DNA of 64,000 nucleotides from Volvox africanus (Eukaryota > Chlorophyta > Chlorophyceae > Chlamydomonadales > Volvocaceae), in the NCBI GenBank assembly GCA_030268105.1, contig BSDZ01000003.1, positions 3,658,001-3,722,000 on the forward strand. The letters are read 5' to 3'. Shown piece after piece: positions 58,872-64,000 of the stretch. Position numbers and translations under genes: made by a program. The notes beneath the pieces were generated by a model. It saw only the letters and a program-made list of their open reading frames with translations. It was not told where the DNA came from and ran no database searches. Each line of letters starts with the position of its first letter. The first letter of the stretch is position 1.

Positions 58872-61800
58872 TCATGTGAAGACCAACCCATCGCTCCAAT
58901 CGATTACTAGCTCGTCCTCCTCCGCACAGTCTCCAGCCATCCTGCACCCGCTCCGTTCCAAACGGTCCAGCGCGTCCGCCTCACGCTCCTGCTCCTCAAT
59001 GGCAGCCTAAGAAGCGGTTCCCGAGGTTCCAGGTGGTTTCGGACCACAATCAGTTCAGTCGTGAATTATTTGGAGGCTCGGGAAACAGGCTGGAGAGTTC
59101 ACATGGATCCACATTTTACTCCAACTCCCCATTCGGTCGTGGTATGTCGCTTCCTACTCGGCACTATCGGGGGTCCCTGCCGGCCGCAGCGACCCAAAAA
59201 GCCCAAGCCCGCCGCCCGTCGCAGCTAACATGACCCACTCCCCTCCATTAATACACATACCCGTTTGGCCTCTTCACGATCTGCGGTCGCAAGTTCTGCA
59301 GCACTCAGTTGCGGTATCGGGTAGTTGCGCCCGCTGGCGGCAACACGGGCACGGAGCTCATCAACCATCTGTAAGGCAACAGGATGAAACTATAAGCAGC
59401 AGTGCTGGAAAAACGCATCGTACGGCAAGGTTTTAATCCCCACATCACTGGGGCTTGGGCGCGTAACCTTCAGGGTGCAAAGCCAGCCCTCCGGCAGGCC
59501 CCAGGGTCTGTTGCGCCCCAGGGTCCGTCCCCACCTGGCAAAAGAGCTGCACGGTGGGCGGCAGACGGTTGATGTTGTGCCGCAGGTCGGTGTGCTCCGC
59601 GAGCCAGTCGCCTACCATCTTATGCAAGTGACCGCGAACCATGCGGAGCGGCACCGGATATGCGGCGACCAGGGCCATGTACTCGGCGGCCAGCGCCAGG
59701 CGCTCCAGGGGCGGCGCAGTGTACTGAAAAAGTGTCCAATTGCCCGTACGATAGCAGGGTTTTGTCCAATGGGGTTGAGTGCGGTGCGATTGGGGAACAA
59801 TAGACCCAGTCACCACAACTCAAACGGCGGCACATTACTTAGCATAGGTCCACCGGCGTGGAGTCCATTGGGTTTGGCAAGCTTCCATGAATACTATCCC
59901 TTAGGGGTAGACCGAAGAGATAGACCGAACAGCTCCAGAACACCGACGCCATCTTCACTCCCTCAAATCATCTGTTCAATACCATCTCTTCTATGTCATA
60001 TCTCTCTCGCATTGCCGCCCAGGCCTTGCCACCGAGCACTTCAAGTCAAGAGACCCTCCGGTGCCTCTCCAAATGGCCGATCCGCCGCACCTTACCCCCC
60101 CCCCCGCTTCTCCCCGGATTCGTTTCATTCCACTTCCTCCCCCCTCCCCCACTCACATCGCCTACCGCCACGAAGGCCCGGAGCGGAACATCAAATAGTG
60201 CTGGGTCCGCCAGCAGGGCCTCCGCCGACAGCACACCGTCAGCGCCCGTGTACGACAGACATGCCTCCACGTCAGCCAGATGTCGTATGTTGCCATTGGC
60301 CAGCACGGGGACGCTGAGTGCCGCCTTGACGGCGCGAATAGCATCCCAGTCGGCCCGTGTGGCGGTATTGTCTTTCTGTTCGCGCAAACGGCCATGCACC
60401 GCCACCAGGGACGCCCCCGCCGCCTCCACCATACGTGCATATGCCACAGTCTTGGCCAGGTCGGGAAAAATGCGGATCTTAGCGGTGACGGGGATGTGGA
60501 GATTCTGCGCGGGTGGAGCAGGGCATGGTCAACGATGGGCAAGTGGTGGCTGCTGGATGCCAGATCAGATCGCAGCCATGTGCCCACTCTCTGACCCTTG
60601 GGGAACCCCTCCATCCGGCCCCTCCCATGGATGCCTGCCTCCCGCCATCCTTCCTAGCTCCACGTCTCCGCTTCCTCCCATCATCCCATCCCGCCCCGCC
60701 ACCACCTCCCTGACTGTGCATGGGCCCATGCATGCATTCCGGCTCTCGTCGATCTCCTCCTTTCCCATTATGAGCTGCAACCATCCATCCTGACGACCCG
60801 CCATCCATGCCACACCTGGGCCAGCACCCGCACCAGGGCCTCCACCCGGGGCAAGTCGTCCATGAGGAATGCCCCGTAGGCGCCCCTTTTCGCTATCCGC
60901 TGAGGGCAGCCAAAGTTGATATCGACCGCGTCCACCACGCCACTCGCCTCCACCATGCGAGCTGCCGCCAGCAGGTGCTGCGGGTCATTGGCGCAAAACT
61001 GCACCAGCAGCGGCCTGTCTTCCGGGGCGGTGGTCAGCATCTCCTCTCTGCGAAGATGTGCGGGTCGGTGACAGCACGTGTCTGTGTGTGTGAGGACAAC
61101 GGGTGTGACTCGTAAGATGAGTGCCGCCGTAAGGTAAGCACCACAAGGAATGCTCTGGATAGGCTGACGCTATGAGAGCCGCGAGCTGGACTGGAGGAAT
61201 ATGCCTTGTGGGCCCTGTGGGCAGACTACGCGAAATATGCAGGTCGTGGAATGACATACGACTTCCGTGGCGCTGCTGCCACTGCATTCCCATTCTGTAA
61301 TTGCGGTAAAGCAAGACCTTGCGATAATGTACTCGGTTTAACCCTTTCCTCTGTGCCTGACTGCAGTCTGGCCATATTCTACATCTTCTGTTCAATTGTT
61401 GTGAGTAGGGCGGTCCCTGGAAAGCACAATCATATTCGCGTCAGCGCCACCACTCGGTTGCTTGCAGCAACCGAGTATCCGTCGATATGCACAAGCCAAC
61501 CCCCAACCTGCGTAGGGTCCTTTGCTTCTACGTCCAAAGCAGGACATGAGCGCCACAGCATCTCTGACCTGTATTTACGGTCCTGGCTGAAGATCCTCGC
61601 ATGAAGCATGGGCGTGTATGCACAAGTAGCGCCATGGCGGCGACAAAGCAGCCTGAACGGTAGCTCTGACTGCAGCAGCGGCGACAGAAAAAAGAACACA
61701 CGACAGCCGCAGTGCCCACACAGGGGCGATGGTGACTTCGACTGGGTATCGGTGTGGCTAGTGGTCGAGCGTTCAACCGGCGTTCACACCTGGTCAACCA

Positions 61801-61963
61801 TGGGAGCAACGTGGAACTTGGGGGAGCCAATACTTCGAAACCATTCCCAAGCCTTGTCTACATGCTGTGGTCGCTGCGACGTCGTTGGGTCAACATTCAC
61901 CGTGGTTGGCTGATGGGATGCCGTCGTCGGTGCCGCCGCCGGCGGCGGAACCGGCACAGTCAT
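58872..61963 (-). CDS. DUS1: Dus1-type tRNA-dihydrouridine(16/17) synthase, 7 exons
   Basis: FMN enzyme that reduces uridine to dihydrouridine in the tRNA D-loop. Exons (minus): 61963-61790, 61669-61569, 61047-60816, 60504-60157, 59723-59535, 59368-59261, 59006-58872, total 1287 nt, 428 aa, phases closed. The FMN/substrate entry motif is [20 protein letters not shown]. The active-site Cys is about residue 139 in [17 protein letters not shown]. Further marks are [48 protein letters not shown] and [15 protein letters not shown]. The C-terminal helical domain ([14 protein letters not shown]) continues into an acidic tail (REEAKR joined to [18 protein letters not shown], ending DWSDGLVF). The start at 61963 is the first ATG in the open frame, followed by a Pro/Thr/Ala-rich leader. 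A TGTAA lies at 58571-58575 on the minus strand. All catalytic signatures are intact. Confidence 0.9.
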
Positions 61964-63130
61964 TCTCCTGTTCCGAGGAGGTAGGGCGCTGCTGAGCTCC
62001 GCGCCTAAAGTTCTTCCCGAGTTGAGCAATCCAAATCAAATTTCCACCAGTGCCTCTCTGGAAGAGAAAAATTATGCCAAGGCGTAATAATAAATTGTCT
62101 GTGTTGGAGCTCAGTCCGATGAAAGATTGCCAATATCGACAAAATATTGTTAGAAGTTTACGCCTTCATCACGAATTTTTCCAAGAAATGAAAGCCAAAT
62201 TTTTTTATTTCTTATTCTATATTTTGATTTTCTATGTTAAACCGGAAGGGGTTAATGAATTGCATATTAGTGAAATGCAGTAGTCTGATGTTAGCAAAGT
62301 TGGCCTTAGTAAGAAGTTAGTGACATCTTGTATTTGCACACATGTCTTGCGGTCACATTACACCTAAGTTTGTCCCGTGAAACGAGAATTTAAAAGCGCG
62401 ATATGTTTCTACAAAGCAAACCGTGGTGTTACTTTTCGTCGCCAATAGACGCCTCCTGCACATGAACTTCTTAATCATGCTAAAGCATACATAAATAGGT
62501 TGGCTTACGTGCACTTCCGATGCTCCGAACCCTGCTGTACATCCGGCGCTAAGGCCGACGATGACTTTAAGGTAAGGCAGGCCTTAGGTAAGAAGTCATT
62601 TGCATAGGTTAATAACTTTTAAACTACATGGTTTTAAATAATTCGTCCTTCGGGCACGCATGCCATTCAGCAGGGAACGATTGGGAGCTTGCAGCCCCTT
62701 CAGGGTGCACTTGCAGCAGAAGCAGCATAGTGCACCCACGCATGGCTACGCACACATCCATTATACCCTCGTGGTGCGCCGATATGCCAGACTGCCGTGA
62801 TTTCGGGGCTAATGGTGCTCCTGCTGCTATCCTTAATGTTGGGTGCAGGCGCCATGAAGCGCACAGTAAGGGAATTTTCCTTCATTCACATCAACTCACA
62901 TATGCATGCCACGACCGTGGGAGGGTCGACACGTGTTGGGAGGTTGGGAGGAGAAAAGCACAATGACTGTTAGATATATGGCCCTGGTTTTCGGGCCTTT
63001 GGATCGTAACGTTGGCCCTTCGGTACATTGGTGTCGAGCTCCCGGGTACAATGTCCGAGAACGATATCTATCCGCAATTCCGTCTAGGGACACGGGGCAG
63101 GGGGGCAGGGGGGAAGGTATCAGCTCACTA
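61964..63130. other. DUS1 upstream region and intergenic DNA
   Basis: The first part should hold the DUS1 promoter and 5' UTR. Between 62040 and 62640 the DNA is clearly AT-richer than its surroundings and includes a 77-codon plus-strand frame (62050-62283) rich in Lys, Phe and Tyr with a hydrophobic FFYFLFYILIFYV stretch and no known family. From 62640 to 63130 only short frames without motifs are seen. Confidence 0.45.
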
Positions 63131-63716
63131 CTACCGATGCTGGTCTCCAGCCGCATGGTGCGCCCACGTCTGTGGAGTCAGGTTCTGGCGGAAGTACGAA
63201 CAGGCATCGTACTGCCACAGCGTGCCAGGTGTGTGCGCGTGAGTTTGTGTGTGTGTGTGTGTTTGTGGATGGGTGGGGTGGGGTCGGTGGGTGTTTATGT
63301 GGGGCAGCGGTGTTGGTTATAACAGTTGCAATTTGGCATTTACGTACGTACGATACTGGCATGTCCCCTTGTCGTACAATCTTTTTCATGTTGGCTGCCG
63401 TACAGAGTTATACCTTGCGATGTTTTACCCGCGGAGAAGAGCCCCCGTCTGTCAGGAACGCTCCGTCAGACGTATGGGCGAGTGTTTGCGGACCGTCAGG
63501 AAAGAGTGCTCGGGACTCGATCACGCGCTGCTGAGCGGCAGCAGTGGCGGCAGCGACAGTGCTCGTCATAGGGGGGCTTGCGTTGAGGTCTTGAAAGATG
63601 AAGGACACTGGAGCTTCGCTGCTGGACCTGGCGCATCCAAAAGCTGCTAATAGAGTGTTAGCAATACCAAAGGACGGCCCCCTGGACGGGCCGCTGGAAA
63701 CCACTCTGCATGCCAT
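63131..63716 (-). CDS. Small predicted protein, two exons, function unknown
   Basis: Exons (minus) 63716-63414 and 63211-63131. Donor CGCAAG/GTATAA and acceptor CTGTGGCAG join in phase 0 to give 127 aa. The first exon is open from an ATG and contains FIFQDLNASPPMTSTVAAA, Ser/Ala-rich and weakly amphipathic. The second ends with YDACSYFRQNLTPQTWAHH, more conserved-looking. No family recognised. The 63212-63413 intron contains GT-rich microsatellite. An upstream exon beyond 63716 cannot be excluded. Confidence 0.45.
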
Positions 63717-64000
63717 CCCTGCTGACTATGTTCCTTTAACCCCCCTAATCGGTGTTAGGTTTTCGGGTTCGGGTTTTGTAAAGTTCTGGAGGACGAGGTA
63801 TGGTATGTTGAATGTAGTGGTGGTCAGTGGATGGGCGGGCGGCCTTTTACGGACTTAACTCATGAGAGTCCCGCCGCTGCCGCTGCCGCTGCCGCTGTAT
63901 TCCTCTCTCCCGTTTTTTCACATTGCACGGAGGGGCCCAGCCAAGGCACCAAGGTGAGGAGCCGTAAGGGAAGGAAGGATAGGCTGCGGATGTCACGCTG
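63717..64000. other. Right-edge flank
   Basis: Contains a GCCGCT hexamer repeat (about 63871-63897) and no supported gene before the window ends. Confidence 0.5.

Noticed and set aside
1..64000. A defence island, biosynthetic cluster or other prokaryote-type system
   Set aside because: The window is intron-rich eukaryotic nuclear DNA with unrelated housekeeping genes; no such gene grouping is present.
1..64000. tRNA or rRNA genes
   Set aside because: No convincing tRNA A/B box pair with cloverleaf potential or rRNA core was noticed by eye; a tRNAscan or covariance search would be needed to exclude them.

Overview
The window looks like nuclear DNA of a green alga, most likely a colonial volvocine (Volvox or Gonium type). 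The genes are intron-rich with GT-AG introns. Exon phases can be closed by hand into long proteins. Coding exons carry long Gly/Ala/Ser/Gln tracts. TGTAA, the chlorophyte poly(A) motif, follows at least two genes. Introns and intergenic DNA hold many microsatellites and dispersed repeats. There is no operon structure and I saw no rRNA or tRNA gene. The species is inference.

Layout. 1-2.9 kb: 3' part of an unidentified minus-strand gene running off the left edge. 5.4-13.7 kb (-): lipin-type phosphatidate phosphatase, 11 exons, about 1711 aa. 14.1-23.6 kb (-): RIC1, the Rab6 GEF subunit, 14 exons, about 1630 aa. 23.8-25.7 kb (+): METTL21/Methyltransf_16-type protein methyltransferase, divergent from RIC1 across 265 bp. 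28.5-30.9 kb (-): an unrecognised protein of about 660 aa with a duplicated short motif. 31-36.9 kb: accessory DNA with a chromodomain fragment, a coiled-coil repeat copy and a 13-copy 42-bp minisatellite. 36.9-38.5 kb (-): histidine phosphatase. 39.2-48.2 kb (+): organelle-type methionyl-tRNA synthetase, 15 exons, 677 aa. 48.9-55.7 kb: repeat-rich block with a degenerate G-rich minisatellite, a near-perfect 449-bp inverted repeat of a coiled-coil ORF, and a decayed Ty3/gypsy element with a short LTR. 55.7-57.6 kb: two weak gene candidates. 58.9-62.0 kb (-): Dus1-type tRNA-dihydrouridine synthase, 7 exons, 428 aa. 63.1-63.7 kb (-): a small two-exon predicted gene.

The recognised genes are housekeeping functions (glycerolipid synthesis, Golgi trafficking, protein methylation, organelle translation, tRNA modification). 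They are chromosomal neighbours, not one pathway. The least explained material is repetitive: a roughly 330-bp MITE-like element present in an intron of RIC1 and again in an intron of the methionyl-tRNA synthetase gene, and a three-copy coiled-coil ORF family that I cannot assign to a known transposon class.

All exon boundaries were derived by eye from splice consensus, reading-frame continuity and family similarity. No alignment or search was run.
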